Positions 44,590 to 53,618 of a stretch of DNA of 64,000 nt are shown one piece after another. The position numbers and the translations under genes are program-made. Under the pieces are notes generated by a model. That model did no database searches. It saw nothing but the letters and a program-made list of their open reading frames with translations, and had not been told where the DNA came from. The stretch comes from Nocardioides pantholopis (lineage in GTDB: Bacteria > Actinomycetota > Actinomycetes > Propionibacteriales > Nocardioidaceae): assembly GCF_003710085.1 (NCBI RefSeq), contig NZ_CP033324.1:3845501-3909500 (forward strand). Direction: 5' to 3'. Position 1 is the stretch's first letter; each line of letters begins with the position of its first letter.

Positions 44590-44595
44590 GAGGGA

Positions 44596-45297
44596 GTGAC
44601 TGCAACCGCGCCGAAGCCCCGCGTCCTCGTCGTCGACGACGACCGGGCTGTGCGGGAGTCCCTGCGCCGGTCCCTGGAGTTCAACGGCTACGACGTGCAC
44701 CTGGCCCAGGACGGCGCCGAGGCGCTGGCCTCGATCGGCCAGTCCGCGCCGGACGTCGTCGTGATGGACGTGATGATGCCGCGCCTGGACGGGCTGGAGA
44801 CGACCCGGGCGCTGCGCACCGCCGGGCACGACGTCCCGATCCTGGTCCTGACCGCCCGCGACGCCGTCGGCGAGCGGGTGGCCGGCCTGGACGCGGGCGC
44901 CGACGACTACCTGACCAAGCCGTTCGCGCTCGCCGAGCTGCTGGCCCGGCTGCGGGCGCTGCTGCGCCGGGTGGTCCCGAGCGAGGAGACCCCCGACGAG
45001 ACGCTCACCTTCGCCGACCTCAGCATGGACGTCGCCACCCGCGAGGTGCGGCGCAACGGCCGGCTCATCGAGCTGACCCGCACCGAGTTCACGCTGCTGG
45101 AGATGTTCCTGCGCCGGCCGCGCCGGGTGCTCGAGCGCAGCTTCATCCTCGAGGAGGTCTGGGGCTACGACTTCCCGACCAGCGCGAACTCGCTGGAGGT
45201 CTACGTCGGCTACCTGCGCCGCAAGACCGAGGCGGCCGGCGAGCCCCGGCTGATCCACACCGTCCGCGGGGTCGGTTACGTGCTGAAGGAAGCATGA
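44596..45297 (+). CDS. MprA-like OmpR-family response regulator
   Basis: 233 residues, GTG start. Receiver domain with DDD acidic pocket, phospho-Asp58 ([13 protein letters not shown]) and [20 protein letters not shown]; winged helix with [35 protein letters not shown] and [10 protein letters not shown], very close to mycobacterial MprA. In mycobacteria the system answers envelope stress. Overlaps the kinase gene by four bases. Confidence 0.94.
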   Translation: MTATAPKPRVLVVDDDRAVRESLRRSLEFNGYDVHLAQDGAEALASIGQSAPDVVVMDVMMPRLDGLETTRALRTAGHDVPILVLTARDAVGERVAGLDAGADDYLTKPFALAELLARLRALLRRVVPSEETPDETLTFADLSMDVATREVRRNGRLIELTRTEFTLLEMFLRRPRRVLERSFILEEVWGYDFPTSANSLEVYVGYLRRKTEAAGEPRLIHTVRGVGYVLKEA

Positions 45298-46772
45298 GCA
45301 CCGGACCCACCGGACCCGCCGACGACCGCTGGCACTACCGACGCTCGCTGGCCAGCCGGGTCACGCTGCTGACCACGATGGCGGTCGGCCTCACCGTCGC
45401 GTTCGTGGCGCTCGGCGCCTACGTGACGGTCCGGATGCAGCTGCAGGCGACCCTCGACGACTCGTTGCGCGACCGCGCCCGGCAGGCCGCGCAGGCGCCG
45501 GCGCTGACCGCCCTCCCCTCGGGCGAGGAGGTCCCGGCCTGGGCGGTCGTGGCCACGGACCTGCGGGTCGCGATGATCGCCGCCGACGGCACGACGTACG
45601 TCCCCCAGCGGATGGAGCCCACCCCGCGGCTCGGGGCGCCGGAGGTGGCCGTCGCGCGCGGTGAGGAGTCCTCCAGCGTCCGCACCGTCCGCACCGACGG
45701 CGAGGCCTACCGGGTGGTCGCGGTGCCGTACGGCGAGGGGAACGCCCTGGTGCTGGCGGAGTCCCTGGAGTCCCAGCAGCAGGTGCTGGGCCGGCTCGGC
45801 GTGGTGATGCTGCTCTTCGGCCTGGCCGGCGTGGTGGGCGCGGGCATGGCCGGCTGGGTGGTCGCGGCGAACGGGCTGCGGCCGGTGCGCCGGCTGACCC
45901 GGCGGGTGGAGGAGATCGCCCGGACCGAGGACCTCGACCCGCTCCCGGTGGAGGGGGCCGACGAGATCGCCCGCCTCGCCACCGCGTTCAACCAGATGCT
46001 CACCACGGTCGCGGCCTCCCGGGAGCGGCAGCGCCGCCTGGTCGCCGACGCCGGCCACGAGCTGCGCACCCCGCTGACCTCGCTGCGCACGAACCTGGAC
46101 CTGCTCGCCCAGGCCGACTCCTCGGGCGCCGCCCTGCCGCCGGGCGCCCGGGCCGAGCTGCTCGCCGACGTGCGCGCCCAGATGGAGGAGCTGACCACGC
46201 TGATCGGCGACCTGGTCGAGCTCGCCCGCGACGAGCCGCTGACCCACGTCGTGGAGACGATCGACCTCTCCGAGGTGCTCGACGACGCGATCACCCGGGT
46301 CCGCCGCCGGGCCCCGCAGGTGCGCTTCGAGGTCCGCGCCGAGCCCTGGTACGTCGTCGGGGAGCAGGCCGGCCTGTCCCGGGCGGTCACCAACCTCCTC
46401 GACAACGCCGCCAAGTGGAGCCCCGAGGGCGGCACGGTCCGGGTCGTGCTGGAGCGCGGCCTGCTCACCGTCGACGACGAGGGGCCCGGCATCCCGGAGG
46501 CGGACCTGCCGCGGGTCTTCGACCGCTTCTTCCGCTCCGAGGAGTCCCGCTCCATGCCCGGCTCCGGCCTCGGGCTCTCGATCGTCCACCAGGTCGCGCT
46601 GCGCCACTCCGGCTCGGTGCGCGCCGACACCTCCCCGGCGGGCGGCGCCCGCCTGCAGCTGCGGCTGCCCGGCAACGCCACCCCGCCGCCCCGCCAGCCT
46701 CCTCCCCAGCCCGCTCAGCCAGCCCCGCCACCAGCCGCCCGGACTCCCCGGGCCGGACAGGACCCCGCATGA
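45294..46772 (+). CDS. MprB-like sensor histidine kinase
   Basis: 492 residues. Membrane segments about 24-46 and 166-192 flank an extracytoplasmic sensor domain; HAMP about 190-243; HisKA with [23 protein letters not shown] (His255); HATPase with [25 protein letters not shown] and GSGLGLSIV. The last ~35 residues are a Pro/Ala-rich tail. Partner of the upstream regulator; its stop overlaps the ATG of a lipoprotein gene that may report envelope state. Confidence 0.94.
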   Translation: MSTGPTGPADDRWHYRRSLASRVTLLTTMAVGLTVAFVALGAYVTVRMQLQATLDDSLRDRARQAAQAPALTALPSGEEVPAWAVVATDLRVAMIAADGTTYVPQRMEPTPRLGAPEVAVARGEESSSVRTVRTDGEAYRVVAVPYGEGNALVLAESLESQQQVLGRLGVVMLLFGLAGVVGAGMAGWVVAANGLRPVRRLTRRVEEIARTEDLDPLPVEGADEIARLATAFNQMLTTVAASRERQRRLVADAGHELRTPLTSLRTNLDLLAQADSSGAALPPGARAELLADVRAQMEELTTLIGDLVELARDEPLTHVVETIDLSEVLDDAITRVRRRAPQVRFEVRAEPWYVVGEQAGLSRAVTNLLDNAAKWSPEGGTVRVVLERGLLTVDDEGPGIPEADLPRVFDRFFRSEESRSMPGSGLGLSIVHQVALRHSGSVRADTSPAGGARLQLRLPGNATPPPRQPPPQPAQPAPPPAARTPRAGQDPA

Positions 46773-47401
46773 ACCGCCGTATCCTCCGCTCCCGCCCTAC
46801 CTGCCCCCGTTCTACCCGCGCCGCCCGGGTCGTGCTGCCCGCGCTGCTGACCGGCCTGCTGGTCACGCCGCTCGCGGCCTGCGGCGCCGGGGACGACGAG
46901 CCCGCGACCAGCTCCTCGGTGGACTCCGCGTCCGAGGGCGACCCGCACGGCACCGCCGAGACCTGGAACCCCTGCGACGGGATCGCCGCCGACGAGGTCT
47001 CCGCGGCGCTGGGCGCCGAGGTCACGCCGGACCGCGGCACCGCCGACGCGCCCCGCTGCGCTCTGCTGCCGGAAACCGAGGGCGACCCGGTCCTGGACGC
47101 GAACTACATGGTCTTCGCCGACGGCCTGGACGCGGCCTGGCGGACCATGGGTCCCCCCGACGACGGCAGCGTCTCGGAACCGGCGATCCCCGGTGCGGAC
47201 GCCGCCCGGCTCGTGGTCACCGCCGACGCTGACGGCGTCACCGCCACCGGGTTCGTCGAGAACGGCAACCTGATCCACGTCGTCAACGCCGCCGACACCA
47301 GCCCCTACGACCGCCGCGCGCTGGTCCGCGGGATCGAGCTCGCGATGACCCAGCTCTCGACGCACGCCTCCGAGGCCGCGGAGCTCGCCGACGCGGGATA
47401 G
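46769..47401 (+). CDS. DUF3558-like lipoprotein
   Basis: 210 residues. Basic start, hydrophobic core, lipobox TPLAACG. The mature part starts with a low-complexity acidic stretch, then TWNPCDGIAADEVSAALG and a matching Cys in APRCALL. This Cys pair and the NPC.....V layout resemble DUF3558 lipoproteins of actinobacteria. Co-transcribed with the MprAB-like pair; perhaps an accessory sensor outside the membrane. Confidence 0.72.
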   Translation: MNRRILRSRPTCPRSTRAARVVLPALLTGLLVTPLAACGAGDDEPATSSSVDSASEGDPHGTAETWNPCDGIAADEVSAALGAEVTPDRGTADAPRCALLPETEGDPVLDANYMVFADGLDAAWRTMGPPDDGSVSEPAIPGADAARLVVTADADGVTATGFVENGNLIHVVNAADTSPYDRRALVRGIELAMTQLSTHASEAAELADAG

Positions 47402-47443
47402 TCGGCGGCCGACCCGCTGTGCCGGCCCGACCGTGGGCCCGGA

Positions 47444-47449
47444 CACAAT
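47444..47449 (+). promoter_or_regulatory. Putative -10 box, leaderless thioesterase mRNA
   Basis: CACAAT, seven bases, then the GTG at 47457. It overlaps the alternative ATG at 47448, which argues for the GTG as start. Confidence 0.45.
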
Positions 47450-47456
47450 GACCGGC

Positions 47457-48326
47457 GTGGACCTGTCCTTCTTCACGCGCGACACCGCGCCCGACGGCGC
47501 CGAGACGCTGCTGCCGACCGACCTCGCCCGCAGCCTGTGGGGCAACGACCACCTGCACGGGGTCGCGGTCAGCGGCGCCCTGGCCCGGGCCGCGGAGCGG
47601 GCCGTCGCCGAGCTGGGCCGCGACGACCTGCGGCCGGCGCGCTACACCGTCGACCTGTACCGGGCCGCGACGACGGCCGCCTGCGTGCTGACCACCGAGG
47701 TGGTGCGCGAGGGGCCGCGGCTGTGCCTGGTCGACGCGACACTCAGCCAGGACGGGCGCCCCGTCGCCCGGGCGGGCGCCCTGTTCCTCAAGGCCGCCGG
47801 CAGCACCGGCGGCGAGGTGTGGGCGCCCGAGGAGGCCGACCCGGTCCCCCCGCCGGCCGACCTCGCGCCGCCCACCGACGAGCCGCACGTGCCGTTCGTG
47901 GCCAGCGACGCTGGCTGGTCCCAGGACTTCCGCGAGCACCAGAACGCCGGGCGCAAGCAGACCTGGAGCACCGGCCCGCGGATCGTCGCCGGGGAGGAGC
48001 TCACCCCGTTCCAGGCGGTGGCCTCGCTCGCCGACGGGGCCAGCCTGGTCACGAACTGGGGCAGCCGCGGCGTGGAGCACATCAACACCGACATCACCCT
48101 GGCCCTGGCCCGGGAGCCCGACGGGGTCTCGATCGGCCTCCAGGCCGTCGACCGGCGCGAGCACGACGGCATCGCGGTCGGCACGGCAGCGGTCTTCGAC
48201 CGCTCCGGACGGCTCGGCACCGTCATCACCACCGCGCTGGCCAACGCCAAGCGGGTCGTGAACTTCGGCGAGGTCGAGCACGCCGAGGACGGCACCCGAC
48301 GGCGTACGTCGACGCCCGGCGCCTGA
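47457..48326 (+). CDS. Acyl-CoA thioesterase-family (double hotdog, TesB-like) protein
   Basis: 289 residues forming two hotdog units: first half with WGNDHLHGVAVSGALARAAE and YTVDLYRAATT, second half with WSTGPRIVAGEELTPFQAVASLADGASLVTNWG and NTDITLALAREPDG. The layout is that of TesB-like/DUF4442-type thioesterases, which release fatty acids from CoA in the cytoplasm. The catalytic Asp/Gln/Thr set cannot be assigned with certainty. GTG start chosen from the -10 spacing; ATG 47448 is the alternative. Confidence 0.8.
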   Translation: MDLSFFTRDTAPDGAETLLPTDLARSLWGNDHLHGVAVSGALARAAERAVAELGRDDLRPARYTVDLYRAATTAACVLTTEVVREGPRLCLVDATLSQDGRPVARAGALFLKAAGSTGGEVWAPEEADPVPPPADLAPPTDEPHVPFVASDAGWSQDFREHQNAGRKQTWSTGPRIVAGEELTPFQAVASLADGASLVTNWGSRGVEHINTDITLALAREPDGVSIGLQAVDRREHDGIAVGTAAVFDRSGRLGTVITTALANAKRVVNFGEVEHAEDGTRRRTSTPGA

Positions 48327-48333
48327 GCGGGCG

Positions 48334-49770
48334 CTAGCGGGAGACCCCGCGCCAGGACCGCTCGAACGGCAGCCGCCAGGCGTGCGGGGCGATCAGCTGG
48401 TGGATCGCGTTGGGTCCCCAGCTGCCCGGGGCGTAGAGCCGGACCGGGGGCGGGTCCTGGAGCAGCGGGACCGAGCGCTCCCACAGGGTCTCGATGCCCT
48501 CGGCGGTGGTGAACAGCGTGTGGTCACCGCGGATCGCGTCGTAGATCAGCCGCTCGTACGCCTCCAGGACCGCCCCCGACGACGTGGTCTCGTGGGTGGC
48601 GAACTGCATCGAGGCCTTCTCCAGCTTCAGCCCCGGCCCGGGCCGCTTGCCGTAGAACGACAGCGACATCTTGGACTGGTCGGCCAGGTCGAAGGTGAGG
48701 TGGTCGGGCCCCTGGGTGCCGGCGTTCGAGCCCGCCGGGAACATCGACAGCGGCGGCTCCTTGAACGCGATCGAGATGATCCGGGCGCCCTCGGCGAGCT
48801 TCTTGCCGGTGCGCAGGTAGAACGGCACGCCCGCCCACCGCCAGTTGTCGATCTCGACCTTGAGCGCGACGAAGGTCTCGGTGTCGGAGTCGTCGGCCAC
48901 GTCGTCCTTGCCGCGGTAGCCGGCGTACTGCCCGCGCACCACGTTGTTCGGGTCGATCGGGCGCATCGAGGTGAACACCTTGTTCTTCTCGTCGCTGATC
49001 GGGTCGGGCGCCAGCGAGGTCGGCGGCTCCATCGCCATGAACGCCAGCACCTGCATCAGGTGGGTGACCACCATGTCGCGGTAGGCGCCGGTGGACTCGT
49101 AGAACTTGGTGCGGCCCTCCAGGCCGAGGGTCTCCGGGACGTCGATCTGCACGTGGTCGATGAAGTTGCGGTTCCAGATCGGCTCGAAGAGGCCGTTGGC
49201 GAACCGGAAGGCCAGGATGTTCTGCGCCGGCTCCTTGCCGAGGAAGTGGTCGATCCGGAAGATCTGCCGCTCCTCGAAGACCTGGTGCAGGCGGGCGTTG
49301 AGCCGCTTGGCCGACTCCAGGTCGGTGCCGAAGGGCTTCTCCATGATGATCCGGGAGCGCTCGACCAGGCCGGCCTCGTCGAGCTGGTGCACCACGTCCA
49401 GCGCGGCCTTCGGCGGCACCGAGAGGTAGTGCAGGCGGCCCACGTACGGCCCGGACGGGTCGAAGGCCGCCTCGGCCTCGGCGACCGCCGCGGCCAGCGC
49501 GTGCGGACCCCGGCCCTGGGGCACGTAGGTGAGCAGCCCGGCGAACCGGGCGAACTGCTCCTCGCTGACCTGGGCCTTGCCGAACTCCAGGCACGCCTCG
49601 TGGGCGAGCTTCACGAACTGCTCGGTGTCGAGATCCTCCAGCGAGGTCCCCACGATCCGGGCGTCGACGATCAGCCCCGCCTCGAAGAGGTGGAGCAGCC
49701 CCGGCAGCAGCTTGCGTCGAGCCAGGTCGCCGGTGGCCCCGAACAGCACGATCACGCACGGTCGCTCCAT
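48334..49770 (-). CDS. zwf: Glucose-6-phosphate 1-dehydrogenase
   Basis: 478 residues, normal length. NADP site IVLFGATGDLARRKLLPGL (GxxGDLA), active-site RIDHFLGKE with the catalytic His, EKPFG, and substrate contacts in FYLRTGKKL. First step of the oxidative pentose-phosphate pathway, giving NADPH. The usual partners (gnd, opcA, tal) are not next to it, so this may be a second, stand-alone zwf. TACCCT lies seven bases before the ATG. Confidence 0.96.
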   Translation of the reverse strand: MERPCVIVLFGATGDLARRKLLPGLLHLFEAGLIVDARIVGTSLEDLDTEQFVKLAHEACLEFGKAQVSEEQFARFAGLLTYVPQGRGPHALAAAVAEAEAAFDPSGPYVGRLHYLSVPPKAALDVVHQLDEAGLVERSRIIMEKPFGTDLESAKRLNARLHQVFEERQIFRIDHFLGKEPAQNILAFRFANGLFEPIWNRNFIDHVQIDVPETLGLEGRTKFYESTGAYRDMVVTHLMQVLAFMAMEPPTSLAPDPISDEKNKVFTSMRPIDPNNVVRGQYAGYRGKDDVADDSDTETFVALKVEIDNWRWAGVPFYLRTGKKLAEGARIISIAFKEPPLSMFPAGSNAGTQGPDHLTFDLADQSKMSLSFYGKRPGPGLKLEKASMQFATHETTSSGAVLEAYERLIYDAIRGDHTLFTTAEGIETLWERSVPLLQDPPPVRLYAPGSWGPNAIHQLIAPHAWRLPFERSWRGVSR

Positions 49771-49777
49771 GGTTTCG

Positions 49778-49783
49778 AGGGTA
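49778..49783 (-). promoter_or_regulatory. Putative -10 box, leaderless zwf mRNA
   Basis: TACCCT, seven bases, then the ATG at 49770; it touches the stop of the upstream pabB gene. Confidence 0.4.
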
Positions 49784-49784
49784 G

Positions 49785-51074
49785 TCACCTCCGGTGGCCG
49801 ACCGCGAGCGCGGCCAGCACCCGCTCCGCCTTGAGCACCGCCTCGGCATACTCGGCCTCGACGCTGGAGTGGACGGTGACGCCGCCGCCGGTGCCGACCT
49901 GCCAGGTCCCGTTGCCGGTGGTGGTCAGCGCCCGGATCACCACGCCGAGGTCGGCCCGGCCGTCGGCGCCCACCCACCCCAGCGCTCCGGCGTACGCGCC
50001 CCGGGGGGTCACCTCGACCTCCTCGATCACCTGCATGGTGCGCAGCTTGGGCGCCCCGGTCATCGAGCCGGCCGGGAACAGCGCGCGCAGCGCCTCGACG
50101 GTGGGTACGTCGGGCCGCAGCCGGCCGCGCACCGTCGAGACCAGCTGGTGCACCGTCGCGTAGGACTCCACCGCCATCAGCTCCGGCACCTGCACCGTGT
50201 CGGGCTCGCACACCTGGGCCAGGTCGTTGCGGAGCAGGTCGACGATCATCAGGTTCTCGGCCCGGAACCGAGCAGCGGTGCGCAGCTCGGTGCGCCACCG
50301 CTCGTCCTCCTCCGGCGTCGAGCCCCGGGGCGTGGTGCCCTTGATCGGCCGGGTCTCGAGGGTCCGCCCGCCGTCCGGGTGCCGCTCGACCAGCGCGTAG
50401 CGCTCCGGGCTGGACCCGAGCACCCACGCCTGGGCGCCCGGCACGTCGTGCTGGACGAACCCGGCGTACGGCGCGGGATTGAGCTCGCGCAGCCGCAGGT
50501 ACGTCGCCACCGGGTCCCGGTCCACCGCCCGGGTCACCCGGTGGGTCAGGTTCACCTCGTAGCTCGCCCCCGCGTGCAGGTGCTCCTGGACCCGGTCGAA
50601 GGCGGCGCGGTAGGTGGGGGTGGGGGGCCGGGGATCCCCGGGGTTCTCGGGCATTGCAGACCCCGAGAACCCCGAGGACTGCCCCAGAAGTGGCACCTCG
50701 ACGACCCGGACCCGGCTGGGCCGCATCCACACCGCGTCGGGCAGCCCGGCCCCGTCCCGGCGGGAGGGGTACGCCGGGAGGTCGGCGCGCGCGGCGTACC
50801 CGAGGTAGCCGAACCACCGGTCGGTGGCCGACCCGGCGGCCAGCTCCTCGGCCAGGACCGTGAACGGGTCGTCGCCGACGACCTCGGCGCGGCCTCCGGC
50901 GTACCGGGTGACCTCGCGGGTGCGCGCGTCGTAGGCCAGCGAGACGTCCTCGGGCTCCAGCCAGCCCAGCACCGAGCGACGGCCCGACCAGGGCCGGGAG
51001 CCGACCCCGTCCAGCCAGAAGCACCGGGGGTGCCGCGCCGCGACGGCGCGGAACTCCTCGGCCGGGCCGGTCAT
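49785..51074 (-). CDS. pabB: Aminodeoxychorismate synthase component I
   Basis: 429 residues. Chorismate-binding core: GASYEVNLTHRV, SSPERYALVE, TRPIKGTTPRG, AENLMIVDLLRNDL, LFPAGSMTGAPKLRTMQVI and GGGVTVHSSVEAEYAE. It aminates chorismate for folate, using ammonia from PabA, whose gene overlaps by four bases. Odd feature: between the N-terminal part and the core, about 20 extra residues (GQSSGFSGSAMPENPGD region) are encoded by a palindromic DNA segment. Confidence 0.92.
   Translation of the reverse strand: MTGPAEEFRAVAARHPRCFWLDGVGSRPWSGRRSVLGWLEPEDVSLAYDARTREVTRYAGGRAEVVGDDPFTVLAEELAAGSATDRWFGYLGYAARADLPAYPSRRDGAGLPDAVWMRPSRVRVVEVPLLGQSSGFSGSAMPENPGDPRPPTPTYRAAFDRVQEHLHAGASYEVNLTHRVTRAVDRDPVATYLRLRELNPAPYAGFVQHDVPGAQAWVLGSSPERYALVERHPDGGRTLETRPIKGTTPRGSTPEEDERWRTELRTAARFRAENLMIVDLLRNDLAQVCEPDTVQVPELMAVESYATVHQLVSTVRGRLRPDVPTVEALRALFPAGSMTGAPKLRTMQVIEEVEVTPRGAYAGALGWVGADGRADLGVVIRALTTTGNGTWQVGTGGGVTVHSSVEAEYAEAVLKAERVLAALAVGHRR
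50628..50674. repeat. Palindromic element inside pabB
   Basis: CCGGGGATCCCCGG (50628-50641) is followed by a 13-bp inverted repeat, CGGGGTTCTCGGG (50639-50651) and CCCGAGAACCCCG (50662-50674), with a 10-base loop. It encodes the Gly/Ser/Pro insertion of PabB and looks like a small palindromic insert tolerated in a linker. Confidence 0.75.
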
Positions 51075-51640
51075 CGGGGGCCCAGGAAGTTCGCGACCAG
51101 CCGGGCGCCGTGCTCGGAGAGCACCGACTCGGGATGGAACTGGACGCCCTCGAGCGGCAGCGTGCGGTGCCGCACCCCGAGCACCACCCCGTCGGTGGCG
51201 CGGGCGGTGACCTCGAGGCACTCGGGGACCTCCTGCGCCGCCAGGGAGTGGTAGCGCACCGCCGCGAAGCCCTGCGGGACGCCGGCGAACACGCCGCGCC
51301 CGTCGTGGCGGACCGTGGCCACCTCCCCGTGCGCGGGCCGCACCCGCCCCACCCGGCCGCCGTACGCCGCGACCAGCCCCTGCATGCCCAGGCAGACGCC
51401 GAGCACCGGCCGGGTGGCCGCCCGCAGCACCTCCAGCCCGACCGTGAAGTCCGCCGGGTCGTGGGGTGACCCCGGGCCCGGGGAGAGCACGACGTGGGAG
51501 TGCGCCAGCAGGTCGGCCGCGCTCACCTCGTCGTGCTGCACGACCCGAGGCAGCCGGCCGGTGACGCCGGCGACCAGGTGCACCAGGTTCCAGGTGTAGG
51601 AGTCGTGGTGGTCGACGACCACGACGTCCGCGTCGACCAC
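51071..51640 (-). CDS. pabA: Glutamine amidotransferase, component II of aminodeoxychorismate/anthranilate synthase
   Basis: 189 residues, GTG start. Class I amidotransferase: DHHDSYTWNLVHL start, oxyanion SPGPGSP, nucleophile Cys in VLGVCLGMQG, and His/Glu in VQFHPES. It supplies ammonia to the overlapping pabB product. In actinobacteria such subunits can also serve TrpE. Seven bases separate it from the PhzE-like gene upstream, so all three form one operon. Confidence 0.92.
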   Translation of the reverse strand: MVDADVVVVDHHDSYTWNLVHLVAGVTGRLPRVVQHDEVSAADLLAHSHVVLSPGPGSPHDPADFTVGLEVLRAATRPVLGVCLGMQGLVAAYGGRVGRVRPAHGEVATVRHDGRGVFAGVPQGFAAVRYHSLAAQEVPECLEVTARATDGVVLGVRHRTLPLEGVQFHPESVLSEHGARLVANFLGPR

Positions 51641-51647
51641 CTCCGGG

Positions 51648-53555
51648 TCAGTCCAGCAGGAGCCCGGCGACCAGGTCGTGCAGCAGGTCGTAGCCGCGCT
51701 CGGTGAGGATCGACTCGGCGTGGAACTGGATGCCGCGGAAGTGCGGCCCGCGGACCAGGTGCACGTCGCCGGTCTCCGGGTCGGTCTCGACGCTCACGCC
51801 GTCGGGCAGCACCGTGGCGTCGTCGGGCCGCGCCACGAACGTGTTGTAGAACCCCACCCGCTCGGTGCGGCCGCCGATCGGGACCGGGGACTGGGTCCCC
51901 TGGAAGACGATGTCCTTGTAGGTCAGCGGCAGGCCCAGCTGGTGGCACAGCGCCTGGTGGCCCAGGCACACCGCCAGGAACGGTCGCTGCTGCTCCAGCA
52001 GCTCGGCCACGGCCGCGCGCAGCTGCGCCATCTTCGGGTCGTCGCCGTCGCGCGGGTCGCCGGGGCCGGGGCCGACGAGGACCAGGTCGTAGCCGTCCAG
52101 CACCCCGGGCCGGTAGTCCTCGTGGCGGACCACCTCGCTGGTCATGCCGAGCACCCGCAGCACGTGGCGCAGCATGTTCACGAAGTCGTCCTCGCCGTCG
52201 AGGATCACCGCGCTGCGCCCGGCCAGCCGCGGGTCGGGGTCGGCGCCGCCCTGGTCGGTGAGCCAGAACCCCGAGAGCCGCCGGTTGCGGGCGTTCAGCG
52301 CCAGCAGCACGTCCTCGTCGCTGACCAGCTCGGCGACGTTGACGTCCGGGACCGGCGCCGGCGGCACCAGGCCGAAGGCGCTGAGGATCCCGCCGGCCTT
52401 GGCATGCGTCTCGGCGACCTCGTACGCCGGGTCGCAGTCGCGCACCAGGGTGGCGCCGGCGGTGACGGTGAGGGTGCCGTCGAGGCCGACGTCGGCGGTG
52501 CGGATCACGATCGGGCTGTCCACCACGGGGCCGCCCTCGGCGTCGCGGCCCAGGATCGCCAGTGCCGCCCCGTAGTAGCCGCGGCCGTGGGTCTCGTAGG
52601 CCTTGATCAGCCGGCAGGCGTTCTCCACCGGCGACCCGGTCACGGTCGCGGCGTACATGGTGTCGCGCAGCACCTCGCGCGGGTCCTTGGTGGTGCGGCC
52701 GGCGAGGAGGTACTCGGTGTGCACGAGGCGGGACATCGGCTTGAGGAACGGGCCGAGCACCTGGCCGCCCTCGGTGCAGATGTCGCACATCATCTTCAGC
52801 TCCTCGTCGACGACCATGAAGAGCTCGTAGATCTCCTTCTCGTCGGCCAGGAAGTCGAGCAGCTGCTGGCGGGTGTCGCCCTCGCCGGGGATCCGGAAGG
52901 TGCCGCTGATCGGGTTCATCCGGACGTCGCCGCCGTGGATGGAGACGTGCCGCTCGGGGCTGGCCCCGACCAGGTAGCGGTCGCCGGTGAAGAAGACGTA
53001 GGTCCAGTAGGCGCCGTGCTCGCGCTCGAGCAGCCGGCGGAACACGGCGAGGGCCTTGTCGGCGCCCCAGTCGGCGACCCGGGCCCGGTAGCGGCGCCCG
53101 ACCACGAGGTTGGCGCCCTCGCCCTGGCCGATCTCGTCGCGCACGATCGCCTCGACGAGCTTCTCGTACTCGGCGTCGGAGGTCTCGAAGCCGCCGCGGT
53201 CGGCGAACTCGACAGGCACCTCGTCGATCGCGGCCACGACCTCCGCGACCGAGAACTCCTGCTCGGTCTCGACGTCGACCACGACCAGCGGGGTGCCGTC
53301 GTCGTGGGCCTCGAAGCCGCGCTCGGCGACCTGCCGGAACGGCACCGCGACCAGCCGGTCCGCGATGTGGCCCGCGGCCGGCGGGCCCTCCTCGAGGGGT
53401 ACGTCGAGCAGCGACTCGACCACGCTGCGCCGTCCCCCCACGAGGCCGACCGTGTCCCGGTCGCCGGCCCGGGTCGAGCGCCGGATGATCGCCCAGGCCT
53501 CGTGCTCCTGGAGCGCGTCGATCGCGGCCCGGGCGGCGGAAGGCGTGGCAGTCAT
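51648..53555 (-). CDS. PhzE-like fused anthranilate/ADIC synthase
   Basis: 635 residues: an N-terminal chorismate-binding domain (about 1-420) and a C-terminal amidotransferase (about 435-635) with AVCLGHQALCHQLG (Cys) and IQFHAES (His/Glu). Diagnostic PhzE-type blocks: MVVDEELKMMCDIC, HTEYLLAG, TVTGSPVENACRLI and GRGYYGAALAILG. Products could be 2-amino-2-deoxyisochorismate or anthranilate. No phzB/D/F/G genes are near, so a full phenazine pathway is not indicated. TAGAGT lies six bases before the ATG. Confidence 0.88.
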   Translation of the reverse strand: MTATPSAARAAIDALQEHEAWAIIRRSTRAGDRDTVGLVGGRRSVVESLLDVPLEEGPPAAGHIADRLVAVPFRQVAERGFEAHDDGTPLVVVDVETEQEFSVAEVVAAIDEVPVEFADRGGFETSDAEYEKLVEAIVRDEIGQGEGANLVVGRRYRARVADWGADKALAVFRRLLEREHGAYWTYVFFTGDRYLVGASPERHVSIHGGDVRMNPISGTFRIPGEGDTRQQLLDFLADEKEIYELFMVVDEELKMMCDICTEGGQVLGPFLKPMSRLVHTEYLLAGRTTKDPREVLRDTMYAATVTGSPVENACRLIKAYETHGRGYYGAALAILGRDAEGGPVVDSPIVIRTADVGLDGTLTVTAGATLVRDCDPAYEVAETHAKAGGILSAFGLVPPAPVPDVNVAELVSDEDVLLALNARNRRLSGFWLTDQGGADPDPRLAGRSAVILDGEDDFVNMLRHVLRVLGMTSEVVRHEDYRPGVLDGYDLVLVGPGPGDPRDGDDPKMAQLRAAVAELLEQQRPFLAVCLGHQALCHQLGLPLTYKDIVFQGTQSPVPIGGRTERVGFYNTFVARPDDATVLPDGVSVETDPETGDVHLVRGPHFRGIQFHAESILTERGYDLLHDLVAGLLLD

Positions 53556-53561
53556 GGCCGA

Positions 53562-53567
53562 ACTCTA
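53562..53567 (-). promoter_or_regulatory. Putative -10 box, leaderless phzE-like/pabA/pabB mRNA
   Basis: TAGAGT, six bases, then the ATG at 53555. Confidence 0.55.
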
Positions 53568-53618
53568 GTTGCGCCCCGCCCGCTGTAACGCGGGGTTATT
53601 GCCGCTGGACACGCCGCC

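Noticed and set aside
47448..47459. ATG 47448 as thioesterase start
   Set aside because: It overlaps a CACAAT -10 box spaced seven bases from GTG 47457, the usual leaderless arrangement here; kept only as an alternative.
51648..53555. Phenazine biosynthesis cluster
   Set aside because: Only a PhzE-like enzyme is present; phzB, D, F and G are not in the window.
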